A stretch of 64,000 nt of DNA, from assembly GCA_944989445.1 (NCBI GenBank), contig CALYLW010000012.1:537001-601000 (forward strand), written 5' to 3'. The position numbers and the translations under genes are program-made. A model generated the notes under the pieces. The model saw only the letters and a program-made list of their open reading frames with translations. It had not been told where the DNA came from and made no database searches. Every line of letters begins with the position of its first letter. Positions within the stretch are counted from its first letter, which is position 1. The DNA is from Ampullaceana balthica. Its lineage: Eukaryota > Mollusca > Gastropoda > Lymnaeidae. Below are positions 24,680 through 36,533 of this stretch, one piece after another.

Positions 24680-25312
24680 GTTGAGGCGAGAAACTATCAT
24701 GGAATCCCCATGTCAATAAAGTTATTAAAAAATCAAACAAAACCTTAGGCTTTATAAAAAGAAACTTTAACAAATGTAATAGAGATATAAAACTAAAATG
24801 CTACCTCACTTTGGTGTAACCTGTACTAGAATATGCATCTTCTGTATGGGACCCATCCACCAAAGAAATCATTGATAAACTAGAACAAATTCAAAAAACA
24901 TTCATTACTGGAGAATATTCAAAACTCACAAGAATAACACCATTAGTTAAATCATTAAACCTTGAGACACTAGAGGATAGAAGAACCAAGAGCAAAGTAG
25001 TAATCATACATAAAGCAATTAATTCTAATTTAGAAATACAAAACAAAAATAACTTAATACAACTCTCAGACAGACATAAGGATAAAAACACCTTTCTTAT
25101 TCCGTATGCAAGAACAAACACATACAAATTTTCTTTTTTTCCCGTCCGGAATTCGGGTGTCGAATAGGTTGCCTGAAGAAACTAGGAAAACCAACACTTT
25201 ATCAACATTTAAATCTCTAATAAAACTGCCGGACTAAACACAAACCATAGATAAGCGTAGGACGCAATAATTTTCTGTATAGAAGGAGCGTCTGTAAACA
25301 GATAAGATAAGA
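24680..25312 (+). mobile_element. LINE (CR1/Jockey-type) 3' end, degenerate
   Basis: The translation shows the C-terminal part of a non-LTR reverse transcriptase: KTLGFIKRNF, PVLEYASSVWDP, EQIQKTFITGEYSK, LNLETLEDRRTKSK and, after a frameshift, NRLPEETRKTNTLSTFKSL ending LPD-stop. An in-frame TAA precedes PVLEYA and a frameshift lies near 25140, so it is dead. The 3'UTR includes GGACGCAATAATTTTCTGTA and a GATAAGATAAG tail. Confidence 0.8.
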
Positions 25313-25383
25313 TCAAACAATCTATTCACCAAACTTAAGACAACAAAACATCAAACACCCATGAAATAAACAATATCGAGCCA

Positions 25384-25640
25384 CCAATAAATAATCCACC
25401 ATACATCATGCCACCAAACATCCATCCACCAAGGATCAAGCCACCATACATCATGCCACCAAACATCCATCCACCAAGGATCAAGCCACCATACATCATG
25501 CCACCAAACATCCATTCACCAAGGATCAAGCCACCATACATCATGCCACCAAACATCCATCCACCAAGGATCAAGCCACCATACATCATGTCACCAAACA
25601 GCCATCCACCTAATATCAAACCAGCAAACATCAATCCTCC
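25384..25640 (+). repeat. 45-bp minisatellite, about 5 copies
   Basis: Units of CCACCAAACATCCATCCACC followed by AAGGATCAAGCCACCATACATCATG. Since 45 is a multiple of three, both strands show 15-residue periodic frames (MPPNIHPPRIKPPYI on plus). I see no start, splice or promoter evidence that either is expressed. Confidence 0.9.
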
Positions 25641-26569
25641 ATATGTCAAATTATAGAACGTTCCCCGACCCAACATAACATCACAATTATATTTCATATG
25701 CCAGCTTCAAAAGTTAAACAATATTTCCTGCTCATTTCAACTGTAATTCATTCTATGAAAAACTCACATGCATACGCATTTACATATTTACAAACCCACT
25801 TACACACGCACGGCTACCCACACCCTTATCAATGCACCAGTTTTCTGTTGCACCCTATGAACCTGACTTTGTATAACACTTCATATTCAGACACATCTTT
25901 ATAAGATAAAATTGGATGAGTGGCTGACCCTGTACCCCTTCTGTTATAGAATCGGAATATTGACTTTGTCCTACACCTCGTTTCACTTCTTTCATGCCCA
26001 TAGAAGACCGTATTTAGCTAATGCCCACTTGTATTTCATCTACTACAGACCATATTTGCCCATTCCAACTTGTCTACACATCTACAGACGCTACTTTAAA
26101 GATGTATATTTTTGTATATTTTGAAAAAATTATTTTTCAATTGAAAACCAAACCATCCAAATCATATTTTCTAAATAGGAAACAACAGTTTGCTATAATT
26201 TCTATTTTTAATATTTAATGACATGTATTTTCCACATTCATGGCATCACTTTATGGAGGTAGATTTCTAATACAAGAGACTGGAAAATTTAAGTTATAAT
26301 TCGCCCCAAGAACTTATAAGTCTTCAGGAAAAAGAAAGTCAACATGGCAATTCAACACAACCTAGCTTCGTTGGGATTTAACACCTTCTTTTTTTAATGA
26401 AAACATGGCATGGATTTTGGGATTGATTTAACTTTGTGGCGTCAAAACCATTAAAAAAATAAAATATTTTAAAATGAATGGAAGTGTTAAGTTAAATTAA
26501 TACACGGGTGGATGTGTTGAAAACAGATTATAGTACAACAATGATAAGTGTTTTTGAAAATCTCTTAAA

Positions 26570-26745
26570 ATTAAAGCAATATTGTGTCTACTCGACGATG
26601 GCGTACCGATGGTCACGGGTTCGAATCCATGTGAAGGCAAGGATTTTTTACCGGGGCCTAGAGAGTCCCAGAGTCCAACGAGCTCCGAATGGGTACCTAA
26701 CACTATTTAGGGAAATAAAGGCGGCTGGGTAATGCGTGGAACTCG
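26570..26745 (+). mobile_element. SINE with tRNA-like B-box and conserved-domain-like tail
   Basis: CACGGGTTCGAATCCATGTG at about 26617 contains a B-box. About 50 bases further on is AGAGTCCAACGAGCTCCGAA followed by TGGGTACCTAACAC, then GGGAAATAAAGGCGGCTGGG. This resembles the conserved central domain of SINEs widespread in aquatic invertebrates. The upstream A-box is poorly preserved. Confidence 0.55.
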
Positions 26746-26763
26746 GTTCACCGAAAAAACAGC

Positions 26764-27175
26764 CACGGACAAAACGGCCCCGACAAATGGGCTCCGACAT
26801 AACGGCCCCGACAAAACGGCCCTGGACTAATAGATGGACTAATAGCAATAGTAAAATGTATAATCAAATACTGTATTCGTATTTTTACTCACCTATTCAG
26901 TGTCAGGTTTAACTCACAAGAAACAATAATAATGACATCACATGAGTGAATTTAATAGCCTTTAAGCGAAATGGTACGAATCACGGTTGTTTTTTTACAA
27001 AAACAATATAATATCACAAGAATTTTTTTTACAATATTAACACTTCTTTTACGTGTAAAAAAGTTGACAAAAGCTTAAAATGCAAAAATATGTAAAGTTT
27101 TTGTTAAAAAAATGTTAAAAATTTGTCTGGAGCCTTTTTGACCGGGGCCGTTATGTCGGGGCCGTTTTGACGGGT
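26764..27175. mobile_element. MITE with arms built from ACGGCCCCGACA units
   Basis: Left arm 26764-26826 repeats the phrase AAAACGGCCCCGACA. Right arm 27125-27175 is its reverse complement (GGGGCCGTTATGTCGGGG, GCCGTTTTGACGGG). The interior of about 300 bp is AT-rich with no coding capacity. It abuts the SINE on its left. Confidence 0.65.
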
Positions 27176-27224
27176 CATCGTGGAACCCTCATAGCCGTGT
27201 CCTGTCATCGCTGCATCACTTGCC

Positions 27225-27290
27225 AACAGACTGGCATGGTCTGTGGACGCAATAATCTTCTGTATAGATAATACAACTCCAATCACTGAT
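27225..27290 (+). mobile_element. LINE 3'UTR fragment
   Basis: GTCTGTGGACGCAATAATCTTCTGTATAGAT closely matches the 3'UTR of the LINE at 24680-25312. No coding part is attached. Confidence 0.5.
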
Positions 27291-28680
27291 AACCCCGATG
27301 AGCCGCGCTGTGATATATCGTCTAATCAGATGTTTAGATAAAACCTTACCATTCGGAGGAGGCGAAACGATCAGAATATTAATCGCTGGCCCTTAAGAAA
27401 TGTAATAGAAGAGAAAGAATTATTATCACCAAAAGTAATACCGTGATGAATATGCAGCTGATGTTAACAGGATTGTGCAAAACAATTACGCGAAAAAAGA
27501 ATGATGGAAGACAAAATTTGATTTTAATTTATCTAAATATCTGAAAGACCTGGTAATTCAAAAATAAGAAAATTGTGACCACTTTTATTAAAATAATAAT
27601 AATAATAGCAATTTTATGTCTTTCGGTTAAAAGGTCTGGTGCACAAGAGAATTGATATTGAAAAGAATGTCTTTAAAAACACATGTTCAACTTTGATTGG
27701 TACAATCGTTCTCATGGAAGAACTAAAACACATTATGGATTTGTTAATTACTAAGTAGCCACTTTATATATTTTAATTAAATATATTACGATAAGGAGAT
27801 TTCAGTGTGGTTCCCAGTGTGAAGGGGCAAACAAAACCGAAGTTGGAGTGAACTCCCTTGAATCAACAGCGCCTAAGTTATAGCTCAGCTTGCCTCCGAT
27901 TTTAAGGAAGATAGAAGACAAAACAGAATCATACACGAAACATCCAAAGACATTTTTTTTATTTTCAAAAGGGTTTAGATCATGTGAGAGCGCTTTGCAT
28001 GTTAGAATATAACGCCAAATGAGCGTCATAATACATCATCACCATTATCAATCAAAGACCAATCAAAGAGAACTTTACTAATTGTACGGAATTTCTACCA
28101 AATATTTACATGAGGTTATCATAACATATCAAGTATTTTCCTATGCATTTGCTGTCTAAAATTAGCTGACAAAAATTCTTCTTTTTTTTCCTGACCCGTG
28201 TCTATGCTATTTTTAAGTGCAAAGAGTTTGATTTAAGATTTATTTTGGGGTGAGCATTTCTGGGATTGTGTGATTATTTTTTTAGAGCGCCATCTGTAAA
28301 ATCTAACTGATTTAACAGGCTCGGGTCAATGACGTCATAGATTGCATGAACTGACTGTTGAAACTGACAAGTTGTCACCATTTGAGGTAATTATTTTAAA
28401 CGACCTGATCAATGAACACATCCAAAGGTGGAGTTGTTGTTAAGGGGATGGAGGGGCGGGACTGTTGCTTTCCTCCGTTCAGACTAACGATCTAGCTTCG
28501 TGGAGGTCATGGAACATCTGAGAAGTCTAAATGTTTTTTTGTTGTTTGTATTTTTTGGGTGTGTATTTGTGTGTTTAAAAATGATTTTAGTTATTCTCTA
28601 TATCGAATAAATAAATTAAATTAAGCCCAATTGACCTCAACCCGGGACATTGTTTGCTTGGCTCCGCCTCTGACTACACT
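27291..28680. other. Intergenic stretch without recognised features
   Basis: AT-rich sequence with only short open frames. A GC-richer patch begins near 28430 and leads into the promoter-like region at 28.69 kb. Confidence 0.4.
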
Positions 28681-28725
28681 CGAAGGTGAGAGTATATAGT
28701 CCGCTCACACCCTTGGAGACCTTGT
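28660..28725 (+). promoter_or_regulatory. Possible promoter of an unrecognised transcript
   Basis: A GGCTCCGCCTC GC-box-like motif is followed by GAGTATATAGTCC, a good TATA-box match near 28690. Exon-like segments lie downstream at 29522-29652 and 31192-31304. No protein can be assigned. Confidence 0.25.
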
Positions 28726-29521
28726 GTTGTGTACTTAGCACCAACAACTGTACCCGTGGTGACTAAGTTGGTACTTTGACACTTGACTTCAGACTTACTA
28801 GACCTCACAGCGCCCACCCCCCCCCCTTTTCTCCCAACTTACGCCAGGACCCATTGAGCATTACACATTTGACCTCGCTGCGGGGAAGGGGAAGGGGTGG
28901 GTCCACTGTATGTTCTTTTTGTAAAACTAAATTGACATAGATTTGTACAATTCAAAGCGTTTCCGCATTTTGACAACTTAATGACTCTAAAAGTCACAGC
29001 ATTTTCAATGTTTATTATTTTTAATTGAAATTAAATTTTGTAATTACCAAATCTTTATTTTTATTTTGTATGGGGGGGTGAGGGCTACCAATATACATCA
29101 GTGGCTTTTGAACTTCACAGAGTGAGGGCCGAATCATTGCGTCGTGGAATGCAAAAAGCCCCAGCTAAAAACGGTCACATTTACTTCGATCACTAACATG
29201 CCATGTTTAACATTAAATTATGATGTGATTTATTTTGTATTCAGTCTGTAACACTGTTTTGTCACCTCTGAGCTATTGCCGTGTTTACTTTATTTGTACG
29301 TAAATTATACTATTAGTGTTAACGGATTTTGTTGATGACTATTGAACAATTGTCAGTGATGAAATTAACGAAACACAACCAACAAGACACATCTTTCCAA
29401 CACTTAAATTTATTCATGAAAACAGATATATGTCCGCCCTATCGTATCTAAACGCATCTTTTCAACAACGTAGCAACACATTTTATAAATTAAACAAGTA
29501 AAAAATTTTGCTTTGTTTTCA

Positions 29522-29652
29522 GAAACCACATATGCTACCCCTAAGAACGCCAGAAACGTGCAGCACCTCATGACGACCTGTCATTGACTAAGACCACTTC
29601 GTTCAATGTTCTTCAAGAGAGGATGTGGACTTGATTAAATGGGCGCCACTTA
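29522..29652 (+). other. Exon-like segment, probably non-coding
   Basis: Preceded by GCTTTGTTTTCAG and followed by a consensus donor, AAAG|GTAAGT. Base composition is raised relative to its flanks. All three frames are interrupted or lack a useful ATG, so if transcribed it would be a 5'UTR or lncRNA exon. Confidence 0.3.
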
Positions 29653-29834
29653 AAGGTAAGTTCAGATCCTTAGTTCCTCTCAAATGTACACACTTGGTGC
29701 TCATTAATACATTCAGTGGCATGTGGCTGAGCCAATCAAATCTTGTCAACATTACTTCGACACTTGACATTCCGCTGTTTCGGTCAGCTCAAAATCGTGA
29801 TGTAACAATAAGTTTAACATAATTTATCCTATCT

Positions 29835-30260
29835 ATTTTAGACGATCCTTCAATACAGAAAACTTTTGCGTCCCACGCTTATCCATGGTTTATCGCAAGT
29901 TTTGCATTTTATTCAAATTTTAAATATTATAGATCGGGTTGTTGGGTTTCCTGGTTTGACCAGACAACCCATTAAACGCCAGAATTATGGACAGACAAAA
30001 CGAGAATTTGTATGCGTCATTGCAAATGGAATAAGAAACATGTTTTTATCCATGTCTACTTGAGAAGTGTATAAGACTTTTTGTTTGTTGTATTTCCAAG
30101 ATGGATTTACTTGTCTAATGTATTGTTTCTACTTTTCTCTTTGTTTTTCTATCCTCTATTGTTTCCAGGTTTAATGATTTATCTAATGATGTTACTCTTG
30201 TCAATTTTAAATATTCTCCAGTAATGAATTTGGCAGCTCCTTTTTTTTCATGGTGAACTC
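29835..30260 (-). mobile_element. LINE 3' end, reverse-oriented copy
   Basis: The reverse complement aligns with the plus-strand LINE at 24680-25312. It contains FITGEYLKLTR-like and SLNLETIED-like coding around 30170-30245, DKNMFLIPFA near 30040, and the ACGCAAAAGTTTTCTGTATT 3'UTR motif near 29855. It has several disruptions. Confidence 0.65.
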
Positions 30261-30264
30261 ATGA

Positions 30265-32507
30265 GTCATCCTATTTTGGTGCTGATGTGAATTCATTAAT
30301 TTGTGCAGTTTTCTCTCTAACTAAAGGAACATCTTCGATCAAATGATGTATGAGACCAAACATGGCCACAAACTTAAATCCGATTCCTGATAATTCTCAC
30401 AAAAGTAGCTTTTTAATTTATATTTAATGATCTGAAAATTGAATACAAAAAGGGAAATTGAAAAAGAAAATATTCACAATCCCAATTTTTATTTTCTTTG
30501 TTTTTCTTTCGTAGCTAATGATTTTTATTTTTATAACTAATGCATAAATATTTAACCAGAACATAAGCTTGCTTCCATTAAATACTAATAGTTAAAATTG
30601 CTATTTGAATATAAACAACATTGCTATTTTAATCAAGAACTTGTAACATCACATACAAAGATTATTTTATCAGCTATTCTATTTGATACCATATCAGGAT
30701 TACCCAACACAATAAATTAACCATCATGACTTTAAACAAGTAACCACAAAATATAAAACTCCATTACTCATCAATTTTTTTCGGTTTCCACGCCTTTTGC
30801 AAACATACACATGATCGTTTTGTGAAACTGGGTTTGTGATTGGTTGACTGTGACACAGTCTTCGATCTTTGGATGGAAGATTTTAGTCGCCCTGTGCAGC
30901 TGTTTGTAAAAAAAAACCGTTAAGTCTATTTGAGTTTCGTATTGACCACGCATGGAACTTAACTCACTCAGGATTGTGGCATGGGACAAGATCGATATCA
31001 AAACATTCCCATGTCAGGCTAAGAGCTCGCCTACCATTTAGTCCGATTAAAGTCCGAATTTAACGAAAGGAGTTTCCCTTCACGCATAATTACAACCATG
31101 TTTTGAGATAATTGAAATCAGCGACAAAATCTTCAGAACCTAATTATACGCATTTCTAGCAATCGTGACAGTTCACTTTAAACTTCAACAGGAGGATCCT
31201 TACATCACTTGTGGGGTTGTCGTGAAAACTCTGCCAATTCAAGGACAAACAGGGACCAGGATCTCATTCCATGATAAACTCAAAGGAGACAACCAGCTGA
31301 AAAGGTAAAACTACCTAGTCTAGATGAAGATCAGAAGGATTCAGTGTAAACTTTGTAAAGTCAAATTTTTTTTATTTATTTAAAAGCTCGGAATGGGAGG
31401 AGATGCAAGGTTAACAATGTGTTACCAGTTTTTTGAAGGTGGTGTGAAACAGTGTTATGGTCCTTGATACTGACGTCATTCACGCACCAAAAACGGATGT
31501 GTTATTTTGTATTGAAGTTAAAATGTATTTTTAGGTGCAGGTTCTTATATGCCATTATTTTGTTTTACTTTTTCTTTGTTTTTTATGGCTAGAACGAGCA
31601 ACCAAGCCCATCCAAGCACGTTCCGCCACCGTTCGGTGGCATGTTGTAACTCCCCTTCAACAGCCGTCTCGACCGGCATACATGTGCATCACGAAAAAAA
31701 TAATATTCATTATAGTTAAAATAAATAACTCGTAAAAACTGAGCTTTTGTCTAAAAATCACAACGCGCATAACTCAAAATAAAGTCTTGGAAGAAATACT
31801 GCACCAAAAATAACTCGTTTTGCACGTCCGTGTAAACTTTATATGATTGGCTGTAGGAGTCATGCGTGTTTGAGAGACCAATCACTATCGATGACCGGAC
31901 AGAACTTAGCCTTTTATTATATAGGAGGATATTATTTAAATATAAATTTAAATAAAATGTTTTGTGCTTAAGAAATTATATTTTAAGATATCATGGAGCA
32001 GTTTCTAGTGAAATGTTTTCATTTCAAAAACTGGGGAAAATAGTATTTCCTATATATATTTTACTGAATCATCTTGACTTATTTTCAGCTAGATAAAAAA
32101 AAAGAGAGTAATATTTCAAATCAATGATTTAGTCTTTTTATCTATATTTCAAGAAAATATTACAATGTATCATATTTTAATATCATGAATTCTCTCAGAG
32201 GGAGCATATCTTCTTTTCATAAATGATATTTTAACGATAGTTGGAAATTGTTAGTAATAGTAGTTTTTAAAATACAAAACGTGAGAGAAACTCATAAAAT
32301 AACTTTATAAAAAAATTTCCACTATCCAATAAGAAAGTGACAAATACATAATTTTGAAAATAACAAATTAAGAAGCTAACGTGTAAAATAGCTGGGACAC
32401 TAGGAAAACAAGAGGAAACCTTAATCCCGTCTTCGCAATTTATGTCACATAAAAAAATACAGGATATATTTTTACAGGACATTGAATGTTAATAAAAACA
32501 GTTTCAC
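30265..32507. other. Intergenic stretch, mostly featureless
   Basis: AT-rich sequence. It includes one exon-like segment (31192-31304) and, at about 31730-31930, a diverged repeat-like block starting CTCGTAAAAACTGAG and ending TTATTATATAGGAGG. No other features were recognised. Confidence 0.35.
31192..31304 (+). other. Exon-like segment with one open frame
   Basis: Acceptor AAACTTCAACAG, donor AAAAG|GTAAAA. Read from the first base it is open throughout (EDPYITCGVVVKTLPIQGQT, then GTRISFHDKL...). I do not recognise the sequence, and 37 open codons can occur by chance. Confidence 0.3.
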
Positions 32508-33010
32508 GAAATGATCCGACAATCAGAAGCCCCGAGCCTAGTGCTCTTCGTGGGTCTTCCTGGAAGACCCTCCCAGCTATCTGGCCCCCTCCCTCAGAAA
32601 AGGACGCTGACAGCTGGGAAACCCCGGAGCGGTCGCTTCTGTAGCGGCCACCTGGGCATCTAAGACAGAAAGTCGAGGATGCCTCCCACTAAGTTGACCT
32701 CACAAGGAGGGGTGGAATTGCCTTACTACGATCCGCTACCACTTCGGCGCCACCCCGGCAAAGCATACGAGTCTCAATGGTTAGGATCGCCGCTATGCGG
32801 GGGATCATCAATGACCTACCTAGGTTGCAACCCCCACTGGAAAGTTTCCTCAGAGCTGGCGTCCGCTGCGTTCTTCGCGGTTCCTTTTGCTAATCCGTAC
32901 TGGCGCTCCTGGCCCTAAACCGGCATCGCTCAATGGCGTTGCTAGTGAAATTGAGGGGGACGAAACGGTCGCTTCGGATTTACCCGACCCTCAACGGGTA
33001 CTTTGGTTTT
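32508..33010. other. GC-rich insertion of unknown nature
   Basis: About 500 bp clearly richer in G+C than the AT-rich DNA on either side, with abrupt edges. It contains GAAGACCCTCCCAGCTATCT, CGGCGCCACCCCGGCAAAGC and CCTCAACGGGTACTTTGG. A 79-codon open frame at 32679-32918 has no recognised domain. It could be the 5' region of a retroelement or another foreign insertion. Confidence 0.45.
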
Positions 33011-33145
33011 AAGATGCTTTGTCTAAGATCCATACACGAAATAAATGCTTTCATTTACATGTTTATCAATATAAATGGTATTCTGTAAAATTTGGACGTG
33101 AATGAAAACAAAACAAAAACAATGGACAACGTAACTGCCGTCAGA

Positions 33146-33671
33146 AAATGTGTCACTCTTTGTTAGGGTGATAGCATGATGAATTCAGTAGATCCCTGTG
33201 TTTAAATGTGTCACTCTTTGTTAGTGTGATAGCATGATGAATTCAGTAGATCCCTGTGTTTAAATGTGTCACTCTTTGTTAGTGTGATAGCATGATGAAT
33301 TCAGTAGATCCCTGTGTTTAAATGTGTCACTCTTTGTTAGTGTGATAGCATGATGAATTCAGTAGATCCCTGTGTTTAAATGTGTCACTCTTTGTTAGTG
33401 TGATAGCATGATGAATTCAGTAGATCCCTGTGTTTAAATGTGTCACTCTTTGTTAGTGTGATAGCATGATGAATTCAGTAGATCCCTGTGTTTAAATGTG
33501 TCACTCTTTGTTAGGGTGATAGCATGATGAATTCAGTAGATCCCTGTGTTTAAATGTGTCACTCTTTGTTAGTGTGATAGCATGATGAATTCAGTAGATC
33601 CCTGTGTTTAAATGTGTCACTCTTTGTTAGTGTGATAGCATGATGAATTCAGTAGATCCCTGTGTTTAAAT
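33146..33671 (+). repeat. 58-bp tandem repeat, 9 nearly identical copies
   Basis: Unit AAATGTGTCACTCTTTGTTA plus GTGTGATAGCATGATGAATT and CAGTAGATCCCTGTGTTT. Copies differ only at one position (GTTAGGGTG or GTTAGTGTG), implying recent amplification. Confidence 0.95.
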
Positions 33672-34589
33672 GCTTCTAAATTTCTTAGAAAAACTTGGAA
33701 CTCATTGAGAACTGGTCCGGGGACATAGGACACAGGGCATAACTATTTCAATCCAATCCAATATTCAATTTATCGAGGTTTAAAGGTAATCTCTCGCTTC
33801 CTAAACTTATATAATCACCAGCGGTCCTGCCAATACGTCTATTTTTCCGTGGTAAAATATAAACATATAAATAATAATAATATGTTTGTATTTGAAAGAG
33901 AAACAGACTTAAATGTTTGAGCAGAAAATTTTGTCAGTAAAATAACAAAAAAAAACAACAAAAAGTAAAATAAAGCAAAGAAATAAGCAATTAAAAAATA
34001 TATATTAAAATTTAAATTAACAAACAATAGGAATTTTATAACATATTTAAAAATCAACGAAAATTATAATCACGGGTAAAATTCCATAATTGTATAGCAT
34101 AATTGTTTGAGGGTATTCTTGAACGATGGGCCTTCTTCCACCCCAATTAGAATAGAAGGCAGTGTTAGTGGTGCTGTTTGTCTCACAGATCAAGTTCATT
34201 TGTACTTTTGTATACAGAGAACACCCAACCATGAAATATTTTTTATGTTCATCCTTACTTATACATCACACCACACACCAAACATTGAACTCACCACTCC
34301 ATTGATTAGGATATCTATACACCCATCAAACACCATGCCCAGTCCCTGACCATTCAATGCCCAGGTGTCTTTGATCAGGCTCTACCCTTATTACACATCC
34401 CGGAAGCGTGTCCAGGAATGTTGCTACTATTTGATCGTGACATCTCGACGTCACGTCTCGCGACCGTCCAACTACCTTGTACTACAACATCAGCGTCCTC
34501 AGATCTCACCCCTTTTCCCATCCCTTCCCCCCCCCCAAACATCGATGGACCGAAGGTAAACACTGCTCAAAAGATTTTGGGGAAAGGTG

Positions 34590-34798
34590 GATTCTGACGT
34601 CATTGGACCCTACCGGGTAGATGTAAAGGGATGGGCTTTAATGGTAGCGCTAAATTTGAGGGGGAGGGGTGGAAAGATGGTGGCGAGGGGCGTTAATAAA
34701 AGGGGAGTCGGCGTCAGCATCTGGCGTCATTTAGATCAGTGTCTGTTTGGACGGAAACATCTGCAAACGAGGAGGGAAAGATAAGAACTTTTACCACG
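34590..34798 (+). promoter_or_regulatory. Candidate promoter and non-coding first exon of the Pif/BMSP-like gene
   Basis: TGACGTCA (CRE type) lies at 34595-34602, a TATA-like TTAATAAAAGG at 34693-34703, and a donor CCACG|GTGAGG at 34798/34799. The first ATG exon of the gene is preceded by a good splice acceptor ending at 36469, so a non-coding first exon is expected upstream, and this is the best-looking place. No direct evidence of transcription. Confidence 0.35.
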
Positions 34799-36030
34799 GT
34801 GAGGACAAAAATCAAATTTTGGATTTATTATTTTTTTTAAAATCGATTTTAGATTGAGATCCATTATTTAGTAATAGCGCCCAGTGTTGTTATAAAATTG
34901 TATAGTAGCTGTTGATATTTTGCAACAATACCTGCGTAGTTGTGTCTAATCCGAAAAATGTTGTTAGTAATCAAATGAGAATTGATTATATTTCAATAAC
35001 AAGAAGATGTATTTATCAATCTCATTTTTCGTTTACAAAAATGTTTATGTAACTGTGTAAAATTCGCGTGTTGCCGTGACATTTTTAGAAATAAAGTTGT
35101 ATTCTTAATTTCAATACTTTTTTATAAAATATTCTATAAATGATTCAAAATGCATCAGTTGTCAGTTCCCAATATCGCTGACAGTGGGGTCATAGTCTTC
35201 AATAATTTTGTAGTATGTCGTTTTGAATCGTTGAAAAACAAAATAAATTAAGATTTTGACCAACATTATAACTCTAAGTTCTTAGAAATGGAGAATAACT
35301 AATGTATTAATTTCTAGGGTTTGATCAGGTACCTATTGATTTTGTTACAATATAGGTTTCAATAGACACACTAAGATTAAAGCATAATCTTATAGTTGTT
35401 ATACAATGGTAAAATAAAATCTTATAAAGGTGACGTCTGGCTTAGAAAGTTTAAGACATATTTTATGTGTCTTGATTTTTTTCTCTTTCATTCTCCCTGT
35501 TTTGGTGATTTTTAAAAAAAATAATAATTTAAAAAGCAAATTGTATAAATAGTTATAAAAAAACTATAAAATATTAAGATTTCTAATAAAGTCTTAAGAT
35601 TAAATTAACTTGCTGATATTTATAATTTGTGGAAATAGTGTGCATTAAATTTTTAAAGGAAGACCGCCCCCTGACCCAGTGAAAGGTGTTGCACGATGCC
35701 ATCTCAACTGAGAACATCATAATTTCGTGTTGTGTTAGAACATTCTTCAATATCTAAATACCTGCGCTGGTTACAATAACAAGAACAATGTATTGACACT
35801 GTACACACAACTGATGTGCGTGTACCAAATCAAGATATTGGAAATCGACAGTTTGGGTTGACACAAATTTACAAGAGAAAGTTTTTGTTTTAAAAAATCA
35901 ATTGGAATTTAAAGAATAGTACATTGGAACACACACACACACACACATCATTTCACTATTGCTGAGTGTTTCTGAAACTTTAGATATTTAGTATTTGGTT
36001 TTCTTAGTGGATAGAAAAGCCCAGTGAAGG
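34799..36030. other. AT-rich stretch, possibly 5'UTR intron
   Basis: No exon or transposon recognised; it includes a (CA)n run at about 35932-35947. If the first exon proposed at about 34.7 kb is right, this is intronic. Confidence 0.35.
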
Positions 36031-36034
36031 GGTT

Positions 36035-36256
36035 TTAACAAGTGTGCACTTTAACTTTAACGAAATCTCTATAAAAACATAAGGCCATAATAACAAGCAA
36101 AGTGCAATTTAACACTAAAAGACCAGCAACATAAACAGTTGCATTTAACGCTTTATTGAAGAGAGTAGTTTTACTATCATCCGTGAGTGAATTTATTTCA
36201 TGCTCGTTAGGGCAAGAGTAATAAAGTCTACTATTGATTTGATCTATTTGCAATCG
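36035..36256 (-). CDS. Possible terminal exon of a single-pass membrane protein (weak)
   Basis: On the minus strand, CTTCTTTACAG is followed by an open frame starting RLQIDQINSRLYYSCPNEHE. It has an N-glycosylation motif (NAT), one strong hydrophobic segment (VYVAGLLVLNCTLLVIMALC), a basic tail and a stop. No upstream exon, poly(A) signal or family was identified, so this may be chance. Confidence 0.2.
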   Translation of the reverse strand, partial: RLQIDQINSRLYYSCPNEHEINSLTDDSKTTLFNKALNATVYVAGLLVLNCTLLVIMALCFYRDFVKVKVHTC

Positions 36257-36533
36257 CTGTAAAGAAGTGTCAGTTATCAATGGAGTGATTTAATTAAATA
36301 GGAATTTCGAAATTTATAAAATGATCAATACAGTGAAATATATATATCAAATGTTTCAAATATATATTCGTTTAAAAAAAATTATAAATGACTTTAAGGG
36401 TAAAGGCCATTATGTAATTTAGCATGAATTTCTTGTCGTTCACCTCCACCCCCTTTTTTGTGCCGACAGAGAGCCGACAAGAAGAAACCAAGAATAAACA
36501 AGTTTAACAAGAAAAGAGAAACCTAGACACAAG

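Noticed and set aside
25335..25697. 120-codon Gly/Met-rich frame on the minus strand and its plus-strand mirror
   Set aside because: Both arise from a 45-bp minisatellite, a multiple of three, with no promoter, splice or family evidence.
33146..33671. Regular direct repeats considered as a CRISPR array
   Set aside because: The 58-bp units are continuous, with no unique spacers, and the DNA is animal nuclear sequence.
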